A DNA stretch of 64,000 bases from Auriscalpium vulgare (GCA_019915015.1 JAHBBC010000014.1:930001-994000); one strand, 5' to 3'; counted from the first letter of the stretch, positions 1-10,640 are shown. Notes: generated by a model from the sequence alone, not told the origin. Numbers and translations are program-made.

Positions 1-1
1 G

Positions 2-599
2 ACACTGAAGGAAGCGGCCGAGGCCAATCCCAAGCGCGACCTCTGGCGGGAAGCGCGTGAATGCCGTTACCAAGTCATCACAACGTCCCCGGAGAACCTC
101 AAAGGAGTAGAGTTTCGCAAGCTCATCGAGGACAAGACATTTCGCGCACGCTGGCGCGCGCTTGCGGCAGACGAGGCTCACCTTGTCGACCAGTGGGGCG
201 CGGACTTCCGGAAGGCATATGCCGACATCTGGACGCTTCGTTCAAGAGGCCCGGAGCATCTCACCATCCTCGCGATGTCTGCGAGCGTCGAGAAAGGCCG
301 TCAGTTCGATCAAATCGTCCGCTGTCTAGGGTTCCGCGAAGGCACCTACCACCTGGACAAACGCGACTGCGAGCGCCGAAACGTCCACCTCATCTTCCGA
401 GAGGCTCGGTACGCGTATACGGGCCACGCGTTTCGCGATCTCGACTGGCTCGTGCCCGAAAAGATGTCTCGCCCATCAGATCTATAAAAAAAAGGATTAT
501 TTACTGCGATACTATTGAACAAGGACATCGCGTCACACAGTACCTTCGCCGCCTTCTCCCTGCGCACCTCAAGCGTGCCGCAAACATCGTCATCCGTCG
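2..599 (+). pseudogene. RecQ-like DEAH-box helicase fragment, frameshifted
   Basis: Frame 2 from the window edge reads a superfamily-2 helicase piece: the Walker-B/motif II text ADEAH followed by LVDQWG (about codons 56-67 of the visible part) and motif III AMSAS. This frame stops at 487 right after an A-rich run (about 483-493). The neighbouring frame continues with KRIIYCDTIEQGHRV and YLRRLLP, which is the start of helicase domain 2. The product would be an ATP-dependent 3'-5' RecQ-type helicase, but the frame break in the homopolymer and the abrupt loss of helicase sequence near 599, where an unrelated gene fragment begins on the other strand, mark it as a broken copy. Such helicase copies are often amplified in Agaricomycete repeats. 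The upstream part lies outside the window. A sequencing slip in the A-run would explain the frameshift but not the truncation. Confidence 0.7.
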
Positions 600-1068
600 G
601 AGATGGAAGCCGCCATCCTTGGATGCAACCTGTGCCGACTCGGAGTCCACCATTCCCTCGACGGTGGATATGGCCCATTGTTGCAGGCGCCATCTTGTCA
701 TCTTTGTAGCATCTTGAGGGGCAACGGCACTCGCAGGCCGATTACTGGAGTTGCGTCGGATGATTGGCCGACTGTACGAGCTCTGGTACAATTCGGAGCT
801 CGACGATGTCGACCGCAGTCACAGTTGCCTTGTTCTTGCCACCAAGGAAAGAAGCGAGAACTTGTGCAGTACGCCTGCTGTTGCCGTCGGCATATTCTTC
901 GGAGAGAAGGTCGCGCAGGAACGTAGCCAGATTCCAGTTGCGCTGCTTCAGAGCTTCCAGTATCTCGTCAATTTGTCGTGCGCGGACACTGAGAGCATGT
1001 GGGGCGGTGGGATCCGGATCGTCGTCGACTTCCATAGGCTCGAATGATGTGGACTCGGAGTGACTCAT
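600..1068 (-). pseudogene. 5' fragment of a repeat-family gene (possibly DUF6589-like)
   Basis: On the minus strand an ATG at 1068 opens a 97-codon exon (1068-778). It reads an acidic N-terminus (EPMEVDDDPDP), then a helical stretch (RARQIDEILEALKQRNWNLATFLRDLLS). A GT-AG intron (777-702) joins it in phase to a second exon beginning RWRLQQWAISTVEGM. This order (short acidic leader, a helix ending in W-L-FL, then a WA-x-E segment) resembles the N-terminus of the large DUF6589-type proteins amplified in basidiomycetes; that assignment is from memory and tentative. Near 600 the frame runs into the antisense of the helicase fragment, so the gene is cut off. The junction looks like a rearrangement breakpoint between two repeat families rather than a gene end. 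Confidence 0.4.
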
Positions 1069-1293
1069 GGGAAAAGAAAGAAAAGTAGGATTGGCGGCGT
1101 CAGAGGACAGGTAAGTAACAGAGTACGCGACTCGTACGGAGGACGGACTCGGACGCGGGACGCGCGCGCTGCCTGTTCAAACTCCGCCCCAGTGGCGCTC
1201 TGCTCGTAGAGGGGAGCGGACTTTGAAGTCCTCACTAATCGCTAAGACCCTCGCGACAAAAAGCAGACTAGACTTCGGCACTTTTGCTGATGA
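1069..1293. other. Short intergenic stretch with no supported gene
   Basis: This GC-rich stretch would hold the promoter of the minus-strand fragment that starts at 1068. No coding frame, RNA gene or repeat was recognised. Its last five bases (GATGA) are the left target-site duplication of the LTR element. Confidence 0.4.
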
Positions 1294-1509
1294 TGTTGGA
1301 ATATCACGTGCGTGTCGAGCTCAACGCCGCGCCGGCATCTTCCGGGTACTGTACAGTACGTACGAACCTTATTCCGTGGACATGTAGCTAGCTCTTTTGC
1401 TACAATATCCCTTACGGATTACGCCCAGCTTCGTATACGCTATCCGGCGCTAATTCGAACATCCTTCGTTGTCCCTCGTCGTCCTTGTGCGCGGAGCCAA
1501 TCCTCAACA
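1294..1509 (+). repeat. Left LTR, 216 bp
   Basis: Starts TGTTGG and ends CTCAACA, with the same sequence as the right LTR. It contains a palindromic CACGTG-like site near its start and the self-complementary TACTGTACAGTA around 1345, both plausible promoter elements. Confidence 0.88.
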
Positions 1510-2171
1510 TAATCCGTCTACCTTGGTCGTTGGGAACATCGACCGGCCTCTTGCCTTGACAGTGGACACCGGCTGTCCTGTCTCAGTCGTGCGTCGTGGG
1601 CACGTAACTGGACCTCGTGCCGCAGCGCCTTCGCGTGACCGTACCTCGCGTCGTAGCCCAGGTGGGCATCAACACTTGTCTTGTCATTGGGCCTTAAATC
1701 CCTTCCCCCTTCTTCAACGCTCCTTTCCGATTCCCCCCCCTCACTCGACGTTCCGCTGTTCTTGCTGTTGTCGTCATCCGCTGTCCGCGCTACGGGACAT
1801 GAGGCTCACGCCTCACAGAGCATCGTCTGCTCTCGGGATAGGTGGCATCCGGCCACACAGAGAGAGTCCGGCTTCGGGGCTTTAGGTGCGCAATTGCATC
1901 ACCGAGTAGTTGGTTGGCTGGTGGGGAGATGAAGACATGGGCTTGGAAGTTGGTCAGGTTGGACAGGCTGGGAGTGCGTCCAGAGCCAGGGAGTGGCAGG
2001 ATCAGTCCAGGAGTTGAGTCAGGCGCTAGGATCTCCTACTGTCTGGGGTTACTAGGCATGTCATCATCTTCTATCTTTATCCTTCTGCTGTTATGCTTTT
2101 CCCGTCCCCTTTGATTCCCCCTTCCCATTTTCTGTCCCTGTTTCCTGTTGGCGTTTTCGCTCGAGGGAGTG

Positions 2172-2387
2172 TGTTGGAATATCACGTGCGTGTCGAGCTC
2201 AACGCCGCGCCGGCATCTTCCGGGTACTGTACAGTACGTACGAACCTTATTCCGTGGACATGTAGCTAGCTCTTTTGCTACAATATCCCTTACGGATTAC
2301 GCCCAGCTTCGTATACGCTATCCGGCGCTAATTCGAACATCCTTCGTTGTCCCTCGTCGTCCTTGTGCGCGGAGCCAATCCTCAACA
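2172..2387 (+). repeat. Right LTR, 216 bp
   Basis: Identical in length and sequence to the left LTR and followed directly by the GATGA target duplication at 2388-2392. Confidence 0.88.
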
Positions 2388-2392
2388 GATGA

Positions 2393-2888
2393 CACCGCAC
2401 GTCGTCCGAACACAAGTACTTGTACACTCTCAGTGTTTATGCCAACACCGTATGTGTGCTGTCGGGATTCTATATAGCCCCAGGAAGGACTCCACGGGCA
2501 CACGTGGGCGAGCGACCACGGCTGCCAGTGGCAGTGGGCCGGCGCCTCGTCTCACTGCGGCGCTTCCTGCAGCCAATTATGTCTGGTGATTCTGCATGCG
2601 GTCTTGTGGTACATCCGCAGCAGCTCTGTAGCTGCGCAATGCCGGGCAGAAGCGTGGAGGGCTTGCTTTGGCAAACCCGTCACAACACGAGGTGAGTTTC
2701 ACGGAACAGCGATCAATCTCGACGTCAGTGCAGCTGCTGGTTCTGTGAGCCATTCGCGTCAGGCGAGCTTCCCTCCAGCTTCTCTAACTGCGCAGCTTGC
2801 CTCATAAATACCAGCGTCGTGCTTGCTTTCGTCTGGCCGTCTCCGACCTCCCCTGTTCTCTGACTCTCGCTCTGTCACCGAGGAATCT
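2393..2888. promoter_or_regulatory. Upstream region of the DUF4470/MYND gene
   Basis: About 0.5 kb without a supported coding frame. A TATA-like CATAAATA lies at about 2803, 80 bp before the chosen ATG, followed by pyrimidine-rich sequence typical of fungal core promoters. The LTR element sits directly upstream, so its right LTR could influence expression. Confidence 0.35.
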
Positions 2889-5259
2889 ATGGCGCACCCA
2901 TTGCTATACCCGGGTAAAACTTTCTTCTACCCCATCGGCAACACACCTCCTTGCTGCTTGACGGATGGGGTGCCTCCAGAGCAGTCCGCGAACCTCCTGC
3001 TGTTGGGTTGCGGTGATCCCAGGAACTTACTGTTTACGGTGCACTCGAGCAGAGTATCCGATGCGAATTGTGAGCCTTCCTTCCTAATGATGATTTTCTC
3101 ATCGTGCTGATGACTTCCAGTGCCTAGAAAGCTGGACTTCACGTGTTGTGACCATGAACCCGCTGTTCTAGGTGGCTAACATCATCCGTAATGCTTTTTC
3201 TGTTCGCAATCTTACCCACCCAAACTTCGTAGCACGAAACGCAGTTCTGCTCACGTTGATCGTAGACGGCGAGATTCCACACAATGCGATGTGGAATATC
3301 TTTTACGACTTCATGATCAAGAAGGAGGTCGTGCACTCGCTGGTCGCTCACTGTCAGAAGCTCGTGAAGCTGTCCGCCGACGTCATGATATGGAACAACG
3401 CTTACGGTACCTGGTTGAAGATGTGCACTGTCGGCACGTTGCAGGAGCTGCGCCGTCATTGGATCCTATACGCCGGTTTTCCCGACTTGTCCCAGGCAAG
3501 GAAGAAACAAGTCAACGAATCCTTCAGTCAAGGCATGCGAGAAACGCGTTCAAAAGGGCAGAACATTGCATCGATAGCTCGCTCAGCCGGAATCTTCGCC
3601 CTCGAGGCTATCAAGGCGACCTCAGAACATTTTAGTCACCTTTGGAGGACTGGTGTCCATTCCACGGAGCCCAAGGACACCATCGGAGCGACATTACTCA
3701 ACCAAACCTTCGTATACTCTCTCATGGGCGAGCAGTTCAATGTCCACTATGGCGTCGATGGACTCGCCTCATTCCACCTTGCGCCCGCGTTCGTCACCTT
3801 CAAACCATCCGGACCCCCAAAGAAGATCACATCTCAGTCCCTCATCGACTGCGCCCGGGGACAGTTCAAGGACTGGTGCCAGTCGTTCCGGGCTGCCATC
3901 TGCACAGAACCCTCAAACGTCGCCGTGCGGCTCTTCGCTGGCGATGCGCTGCATCTTTGCCGTGCGCTCCACATGCATCTCTCGGATCGCTCAATTTCGA
4001 CCGGCGTGTACGCCTCTCCCTGGTCTGCAGTGCGACTCAATCTTGACGGTGGAGAATACGACGTCAATAATCATCACGCTCCAACTACATTCGATGTGAT
4101 CGATACTTCCAATCTGAGCGACCATCTTGGTCTGCTCAACGTTCTCATCGCGACACGGCCGCTACTATCTCATGCTCCCTATTCAAGCATCAACACAGAA
4201 GCGCTTTTGGCGGTCGGCTCGGACCCCACCTCGGGGCTTATGGGTGAAGTCGGCGGAGACCTAACCTCAATATCCATCGTCCTGGACCTGACACCGTCCA
4301 CCTTCGTCGCGCGATCCACTACGTACTCCAATCGTCACGAGGTTGTCTTACATCGGCTTATGGATAGCCCTCAATACCATGAACGGGTGGTATGGAAGAT
4401 CCTGACGGCATCCGACTCGTCAGCGCTGAGGGTCACTGGCAACGCAATACCCACTGCGCTCTTCAAGCCGGAAGAATTGTCTCGTTTTCTCTTCCATGTG
4501 TATCTGAAGATGTTCGCCGGCGAGAACACCCTGTCTGCGATGCTCACTCCATCATTGGAGAAACTCCGCGCCAGCGCTCGCGTCCACTACATCCGCGCTA
4601 CATTTGCAATGTTCATCAAACTTGTGAAGGAACGAACGAAGACAGACTGGGGAGCAGTCATCGACCAGCTCCTTGAACTCATAGAGTCGGACCGGACGCT
4701 CATGATGGGCATGAATTACTACCAGGACCTCTGCTGCCACCTCTATCTCTTCGACATCCACACCGTCAGCACCCTGACCCCGCGTTTCGTCAATATTGTC
4801 ATGGGATCCCTTAGTGTTCGTGGAAGGTTTCAAAACTGGGAGGAAGTGCCGCCCGTGGTGTGCATCACTCTGGTTGTCCCGCGGCGGAAGCTCAAAGTCA
4901 TAGAGGACATCGGTTTCGAGAAGATTGGCACCCCGCCCCTGCAATGCGACATACAAGGCTTTCCTTCGCATGCCGTATTCTTTTCCATTGCCGCTGCCTT
5001 CGGAAAAGTCATTCGCTCGGGTCCTGAGCATTCACCGAAATTGACTCTCGAGGAAGATCCGCTTCGCTGGAGCGGAAAATCTGACTTGGTCGTTTCGTTC
5101 TGGATACCGTCCTGGATCATATTGAAGGAGCCCAACTCCGCCGTAGGGTTTGGTCTGCGAGCTACTCCGGCCACAACCACCCTCATCGGTCGCTTGGGAA
5201 TGGAGCTTCTCATCTTCCGGGCCTCCCTTTTGGACAAAGTCTCCGTTCAGGTCACTCGT
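2889..5259 (+). pseudogene. DUF4470/MYND gene, 5' part (split by transposon)
   Basis: Model: 2889-3069, 3121-3171, 3233-5259, giving 753 codons in one frame up to ...VSVQVTR. The first exons read the DUF4470 hallmark: YPIGNTPPCCLTDGVPPE, then LLLLGCGDPRNLLFTV, then FTCCDHEPAVLARNAVLL, a domain found near the N-terminus of many basidiomycete MYND-finger proteins of unknown function. Introns are 51 and 61 nt. The ATG was chosen because it directly precedes the conserved start. At 5259 the coding sequence is interrupted by the mobile element, and the matching C-terminal part resumes at 33079 in the same frame after one copy of the 9-bp duplication. Read-through into the insertion adds a meaningless tail ending at 5433. 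The intact product would be about 1200 residues. The function of the family is not established. Confidence 0.85.
5251..5259. repeat. Left copy of 9-bp target duplication of the large element
   Basis: GTCACTCGT occurs here and at 33079-33087. Both copies encode Val-Thr-Arg in the frame of the split gene, and joining the flanks across a single copy restores an uninterrupted frame. Five bases separate this copy from the terminal inverted repeat, and seven separate the right copy from its repeat. Confidence 0.7.
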
Positions 5260-5264
5260 AGATA

Positions 5265-5316
5265 TTCAGTTGGCGCAATGCATTGCACCTGTGTTTTGAC
5301 ACAAACCAAATACATT
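5265..5316 (+). repeat. Left terminal inverted repeat of the KDZ element
   Basis: 52 bp beginning TTCAGTTGGCG and ending in a 21-bp block (5296-5316) that is identical to the reverse complement of 33020-33040. Divergence is concentrated in the middle 11 bp. Confidence 0.85.
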
Positions 5317-5385
5317 ATGTCGTGTCAACACACACAAGCCCATTTACCAGCAACAGACACTGTGCGAAGCAGTGGGCTAATGCAT

Positions 5386-5456
5386 TTGTCCGCGATCAAT
5401 GCATTTGGCCGTGATCAATGCATTTGGCCGTGATCAATGCATTTGGCTCTCACCCA
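5386..5456 (+). repeat. Left sub-terminal repeat cluster A
   Basis: Four copies of a unit of about 20 bp with the core AATGCATTTGKCC, spaced by CGTGATC. The core matches that of the right-end array and resembles part of the TIR, so it may be a transposase-binding site (inference). Confidence 0.75.
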
Positions 5457-5473
5457 CGTGATCGCAAAATATG

Positions 5474-5553
5474 TGCAAAGAGCGGGATTCGAACCCACGA
5501 CACACGTCATGCAAATGACTTCGAGACGCAGTAACCGGTTAGCCACTGGGCAG
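5474..5553 (-). other. tRNA-like sequence next to the left array
   Basis: On the minus strand there is a D-arm-like hairpin (CAGT...ACTG), then a T-arm-like hairpin GTGGG-TTCGAAT-CCCGC with a good B-box. The first seven bases do not pair with the last seven, and the anticodon arm is irregular, so this is not a normal tRNA gene. It could be a degenerate tRNA or the head of a tRNA-derived short interspersed element. It points outward, towards the element end, as does its counterpart at 29195-29268. Confidence 0.45.
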
Positions 5554-5645
5554 ATATTATGTTAGGCTTTTAATTAGTCATATGCACCTCAAGCAGACCC
5601 TCCCACATACGCTGTTATCCCACAAGAGCCCTCACCTTCATCCAG

Positions 5646-5909
5646 GTGCATTTGCCCGTGCCAGATGCATTTGCCCGTGCCAGATGCATTTGCCCGCGCC
5701 CAATGCATTTGCCCGCGCCAGATGCATTTGCCCGTGCCAGATGCATTTGCCTGCGCCAGATGCATTTGCCTGAGCCAGATGCATTTGCCCGTGCCAGATG
5801 CATTTGCCTGAGCCAGATGCATTTGCCCGTGCCAGATGCATTTGCCTCCGCCAGATGCATTTGCCCGTGCCAGATGCATTTGCCTCCGCCAGATGCATTT
5901 GCCTGAGCC
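5646..5909 (+). repeat. Left sub-terminal minisatellite B, 19-bp unit
   Basis: About 14 copies of a 19-bp unit (ATGCATTTGCCCGTGCCAG with C/T, A/T and G/C variants). Because 19 is not a multiple of three, every reading frame through it shows the same 19-residue peptide period, which explains long spurious frames on both strands. The core ATGCATTTG is shared with cluster A and the right array. Confidence 0.85.
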
Positions 5910-5929
5910 TAGCGCATCCGATGCCTCGC

Positions 5930-7500
5930 GCATCGCGACGTCCGCCTCCGTGTTCGAGCCCTCTGTAACCATGAGATCGTTCTGCACAGCAACCCCAGAA
6001 ACGCAAGACGGTGAGCGCTTTCAACGTAAAACGAACACGGAAGGTACGCACATTGCTCATCTTGCGGCTTCGTGACGACGTAGCCGAGGTACATGACAGG
6101 GCTGGCGTCGATGGACTTGTCTTGTCTTGAAGCCTTCGTGGTGCGCTGATGGTCTCGGCCGTTGTTCGTGCGATCAGCGTCGAGTAGCAGCGGTCGCGGC
6201 AGAGAGCACAGCGCTCGTCGAGCGCATCGCCCGACTCCGACGTCAGCATCGGCCACAAGTACACGGCGAGGGCGTACTTCCAGAGGCGACGGTGACTTGT
6301 GGGCCGCTTCGTGGCATTGTGGTGCACAATGCCGAGCCATAGAGTAGGGAGTAGGTCGTGCGAGGGCGAATGTGAGCATGGAGGCGAGATTCGAGAATGA
6401 AGTTTGTCGTCTTGGGCGTGCAGTAATGCTACGGGAAAATGTGCGAGACTCACCATGCCGCATCTCCTTGAGCACACGCTGCGCGGTGGCGCCACAAGTC
6501 GGCCGTTGTATGCCTGGTCCCTACAATCCAAATTCGCAGACGACGGACCCTGGCTGCCGCACAATTTGCGCGCGGTTTGCATGCCCTGCCTGCCACACAA
6601 AGATGAGCGCATTGTCGGCACGACGGTAGATAGACTTACAATGCAGAAAAGCTGGCATCGAAGAGACGCAGTCCACGCTCGATGGCAGCGCAGACACGGC
6701 GCGCGGCGGCGGCTTTTCCGTGGACGCCTGATAGGGACCGTTTAGGCCGCGCGTGCTGCGTGTGCGCAGTCTGCGGTCCGTTGGTTGGACGGCTTGACGT
6801 GGGCAGGAGGCCTGTGCGGCGGGTCCAGCGTCGTCGGGCGCGGCTTGCGTTTGCATGACGGGCGACGGACGATCACGGTGGCGTCGTTCTCTCGTGGGCG
6901 CGGCGTCGCCGGTGGGACCGCGCGAGCTGCTCGAGCGTTGCCAGAGATCTTGTTGCTGCGTGCAAGAATGGTCAGCGAGAAGAAGACTGCGAAAGAGATG
7001 CACGCACCACCTCGAGACGATGGAGCTGCACGGTACACCCACCGGGGTGACCTCCCCAGTGGCTCGAGTCGTGCAGAGGGAAAGATAGGTCAGCGAGGCG
7101 CAGACAGTCATGGAGGAGCACGCACCCGCTCGACCGCGCCAGCTGCTCAACCGTCTCCATCCTTTCGATCGTGGCGCACTGGGAATAGCAAGGTCAGCTA
7201 GATGAAGCAGACACACGACGCACGCACCAGCTCGACCGCGCAAGTCGCTCGACTCGCTTGGGACGCACCACAGGCAGGCCAGGCCGCCGCAGATAGCGGT
7301 GGCCTCAAGTCAGCTCGCCTGCCCTCAACAAGCGACCCGTCCTTCCTCCAACTGCCACCCCCATCTCCTTCCGCCTCCGTCTACTCCTTGCAAGACGACG
7401 AGTCGGCGGAAGCAGTCGATCAGAGCACAGCAAAACTGCGCCGCGGCTCATTGGCCTACTCGCAGTGCGTAAGTACAGCACACTCCAGATACTGCGCGGA
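5930..7500 (-). other. Possible minus-strand gene with serially duplicated small exons
   Basis: No protein family is recognised. Three similar blocks at about 7185, 7080 and 6965 each look, on the minus strand, like a short exon ending in a (V/L)E(R/Q)LARS-type peptide followed by a donor GTGCGTGC and an acceptor. Further splice-like signals follow, for example GTAAGTC...GTGTGGCAG around 6645-6595. A downstream stretch reads YALAVYLWPMLTSES then ALDERCALCRDRC, with a CxxC pair. The blocks could be a duplicated exon-intron cassette or merely a tandem repeat containing splice-like words. It lies just inside the left end of the KDZ element. A coding model could not be closed. Confidence 0.25.
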
Positions 7501-8125
7501 AAACTGACATACCGTTTGTCGCCCTTTCCTCTTCAGTCCTTGAACTCGCGTGCGTACTTCTTCGCCTCGCATTGTTCTGTTTCGCAGAGCAGGTGCGTCC
7601 GTCCATTCCCTCTGCATTCCACCGCGTACCTTCCCTTTGCAGCCTCCCTCCGCTCAGGCTCATAACCACGCGCGCTGCCGCCAACCAATTAACGCGCGTT
7701 CTTTCCTTGGGTGCACTAGGTGCGTCTGTTCTTCTATGTTCCATCCCATCGCACACACTGACCTCCCTGCCTGCAGCTTGTACGTTCTTCGCCCTGCCCT
7801 CAGCGCGCCAGCTCACGCGAGCCTCCCTCCACTCGTCGCTTCGTGCCCAATCGCGCGCCGCCCGCGGCCCCGCGTTCGCTGGCTTGTGCGCGTCGCGCGC
7901 GGCCTGCTTCTGTTCTGCAGAGCAGGTGCGGCTGTCCGTTTCCTACCCCACCACCACCTCTCCTCCCACCGTCACCTCTCCTCCCACCGTCAGCCTGTTC
8001 AACCACCGCCAGCCTGTGGAATCACCGCACCATTGCGGCACAGCACCGTCGACGCAGACGACCGCAACGGCCGCGCGAACGTCCCTCGCGCGAAAGTCAC
8101 AGTGCCGGCTCTCACGAGCCGCACC

Positions 8126-8776
8126 ATGGAACCGCCAGGCCGCGCCCCTCAGCACGACTTGAACGCGCGCGCTCCATCCCGCGCGACATCGCCCGAAAAC
8201 CCCGCTCCCCCGTGCAGCAGGCCTTCCACGCCGCGCTCGTCGTCAAGCAGCGCCAGGTGGTCCAGCGCCGCGACGCGCGCGCCGTCCCTCAGCATCCCAG
8301 GCAGGCTGGCCACGCCCGAACACGCCTCGAACGAGGACGCCGTCTCGGGGCGGGCAACTACCACCGCCACCACGACATCGACCACGACGGCCGGCAGCGT
8401 ATCGTCCAGCGCTGCCTCGCCGGCCACCTCGAACACCAGCGCAGCCAGCGCACGCACGTCGGGCTCGTCTGCGAGCGCCTCGAGCTCCAGCAGCGCGGTC
8501 ACGCACGACCCGGAGCCCAGCGCAAACCCGCCCGTCCCCGGTACCGCTACCAGCCCGGCGCGTGCGGAGCACAGGCGCACCGTCGCTCGCGCGACAGGCG
8601 CCGCGCGCGCTATCACGCAGCGGGGTATGTCGGCGGCACGGGTAATCGGAGTGCAAGCTTTAGGGGCCGTGCGTGCTCTGGCAGGGCGCGTAGTCACCGT
8701 GGGTCGCTCTCGGCGGGGTATAAGGGCGGTGCGCGGTAAGCTGGCCGGTTGGCGAGGTCGGCGAGGCGGGCAGTAG
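8126..8776 (+). CDS. Hypothetical Ser/Thr-rich, basic-tailed protein
   Basis: An open frame of 216 codons from an ATG at 8126. The N-terminal third is Pro/Ser/Arg-rich. A central stretch is almost only Ser, Thr and Ala (runs such as ATTTATTTSTTTAG and SASASSSSS), and the last 60 residues are strongly basic (SRRGIRAVRGKLAGWRGRRGG). The 0.6 kb upstream is CT-rich, as in fungal promoters, and contains a repeated word around CAGAGCAGGTGCG (about 7580 and 7917). No domain is recognisable. The opposite strand is also open here because of base composition, so the frame may be fortuitous. If real, it is cargo of the KDZ element. Confidence 0.25.
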   Translation: MEPPGRAPQHDLNARAPSRATSPENPAPPCSRPSTPRSSSSSARWSSAATRAPSLSIPGRLATPEHASNEDAVSGRATTTATTTSTTTAGSVSSSAASPATSNTSAASARTSGSSASASSSSSAVTHDPEPSANPPVPGTATSPARAEHRRTVARATGAARAITQRGMSAARVIGVQALGAVRALAGRVVTVGRSRRGIRAVRGKLAGWRGRRGGQ

Positions 8777-9240
8777 CGCGGTGTAGCGGAGCGTGGCCGA
8801 CACTGCGTAGCTCTATGTGAGTCCACCCCGCATATTGCCAGGCAAGAACCGGACACTGACCTCTTCCTTCAGCTTCAGCGCATCGAGTCTCGAGGTATGC
8901 GCGCGTCCTGGCGAGGATGTGCGCGCATGTTTCTGTGTGATCTTCTTGTTTTCTTGCCAGCGACTTTTTCGCCGTCGCACGCCCCGTGCCCTTCCCCGCG
9001 GACATTCCCGAGTTTAGAGCACCGTCACTCTCAAAGTGTTCATACGACTGTCCACAAGCGCACGAGTCTTTTTTGCTTCCAGAACGACAGCGCTGCCAAC
9101 CGTGTATTAAGCCACAAAAGACTGCACTACCTCCTTAGCCACTGATACGAACGTCGCGCGTGCGTGCTCGTATAGACGCCGATAGCAGTTAGCCTGTCTG
9201 TCCTCGACGGCAGAGAATATTAGCCTCACGGTTAGGCACG
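8777..9240. other. No supported gene
   Basis: GC-rich to mixed sequence inside the KDZ element. Splice-like words (GTGAGTCC at 8818, CTTCCTTCAG near 8870) suggest a possible 3' exon of the preceding frame, but nothing closes. Confidence 0.3.
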
Positions 9241-10560
9241 CCACCCCAGGCCGACTCCCCCGCGTGCGTCCACGATGGCGCAGCCGGCATTCTTGTACGG
9301 CTTGCTGCCGTTCGAGACGCTTGCTGGGGCTCCCCGCGAGACTGCGCGCGAGAGTGGCGGTGTCCCGCCGTGCGACAGCCCCGTCCAGCATGCGCGGCAT
9401 CCAGAGTGCGCGGCGTCCAGAGTGCGCGGCGTCCAGCGGGCAAGAGCCGCGTCCAGCACGCAAGACTGGCGTCCAGCATGCCATGGCGTACAGCATGCCA
9501 GAGCCGCGTCCGGCTCCTCCATCGCGGACGCCCTAGGCGGACTCACCCGCGTGCGTCCACGATGGCGCTGTCCACCTCGTCCCAGACATCTTGACCGCCC
9601 GGTGCGTAGTCTTCTCGTCGCCTCGGGCGCACCATCGTTGTCCTGCGCCTCCCGCGCGGTGCGCCAGCTCGTGCATTGCGCGCTTCCGACGCGCAGGAAT
9701 CGTCCTGGGAGGTGCACGTCGTTGCGCGGCGCTGGCAGGACTCCTCCACGCCCTAGACGACTCGCTCGCACCCAGCGCACGATGCCTGCTGGCGCTGCCC
9801 GCGAGACTGGCGGCGTCCAGCCTGCGAGAGCCGCGTCCAGCTGCTCGTCCAGCTCCTCCATCGTGCCATTTGCCGATGCGCGCCTGAGATGTTGTCGCCG
9901 TGGTGGCCGCGCGCTTGCAGGACGACTCGCTCGCAACGACCGCGCGAGGCCTGCGCCCAGCTCCCCGCGCTCGTCCTTCCCGGCCTGGCCGCGCTGCCGT
10001 CTCGCCACTTCGCCGCCGTCGGCGCCTGGCGTCTGTGTGGCCTTCGTGAGCGACTGGCAGCCGCGCAGCGTGTTGGTTAAATGTCCGGGACGTGGTGGTG
10101 GCGTCCAGCTCGTTCCATCGCGTTGAATTTAGGCGCACGATGCCGGCGTCCAGACGTCCCACGCGCAGTCTGCTTGTCGTCTCCAACGCAGCTCGGCACG
10201 CGAGGATGTCCATCGTGTTGCATTGCGCGCGCCCGTGGTGGCCGCGCGCTCATCCTTGATCACCTGGCCGCGCTGCCGTCTTGCCACGTCGCTGTCGTCG
10301 GCCCCTGGTGTCTTTGTGGCCGTCATGAGCGATTGGCGGCCGCCCAGCGTGTTGGTTCTCGTTCCATTGCGTTGAAGACGCGCGAGGAAGTCCATCACGT
10401 TGCATTGTGCACGCGCCAGTGGCGGTCGCACCGTCCAGACCAAGTGTTGCGATGCCGGGAGGCAATAAGACCCCTCCCTTTCTGTTGCTCTGTTCACCCT
10501 GCGCCCACGGCCAACATGGTTTTGCAGCTCGACTATTACGAGTGCGTCTTCGTCGCTGCT
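9241..10560. repeat. Degenerate GC-rich repeat field with GCGTCCAG words
   Basis: The word GCGTCCAG or one-base variants recurs many times between about 9410 and 10160. A block with CGTGCGTCCACGATGGCGC occurs at about 9261 and 9549. A unit of about 85 bp (GCTGCCGTCT...GCGTGTTGGTT) occurs at 9991-10077 and again at 10271-10356, about 80% identical. Long open frames exist on both strands but consist of Arg/Ala-rich translations of the repeat, and none is convincing. It lies directly downstream of the transposase gene. Confidence 0.6.
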
Positions 10561-10640
10561 TATCCGGAGGGCATATAGCTCCGAGAGAAAGCCATAGTTC
10601 CGAGAGGACGCCGGAATACGATAGCGTACATGTACCACTA

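Larger units (their letters stand above)
1294..2387 (+). mobile_element. Young non-autonomous LTR retrotransposon (TRIM/LARD-like)
   Basis: Two direct repeats of 216 bp (1294-1509 and 2172-2387), identical over their length as far as read, begin TGTTGGAATATC and end AATCCTCAACA, the TG...CA form of retroviral-type LTRs. The element is flanked by the same five bases, GATGA, at 1289-1293 and 2388-2392. These three observations together define a complete insertion of 1094 bp. The 662-bp interior is too short for gag-pol. It carries only a scrap reading LTVDTGCPVSVV, which resembles the D-T-G active-site strand of a retropepsin-type protease, so this may be a deletion derivative of a Gypsy-like element mobilised in trans. 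No convincing tRNA primer-binding site was found after the left LTR. LTR identity implies recent insertion. Confidence 0.88.

Noticed and set aside
5260..5433. C-terminal extension of the DUF4470 frame to 5433
   Set aside because: It runs through the TIR and sub-terminal repeat, so it is read-through rather than protein sequence.
5646..5909. Long open frames on both strands with a 19-residue period
   Set aside because: They are translations of the 19-bp minisatellite in three frames; no start context, introns or similarity to a protein.
5646..5909. CRISPR array
   Set aside because: Unit length of 19 bp with no unique spacers, in a eukaryotic transposon end; it is a minisatellite.
7550..8776. 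408-codon frame covering 7550-8776
   Set aside because: The first 190 codons lie in CT-rich promoter-like sequence; at most the part after 8126 could be coding.
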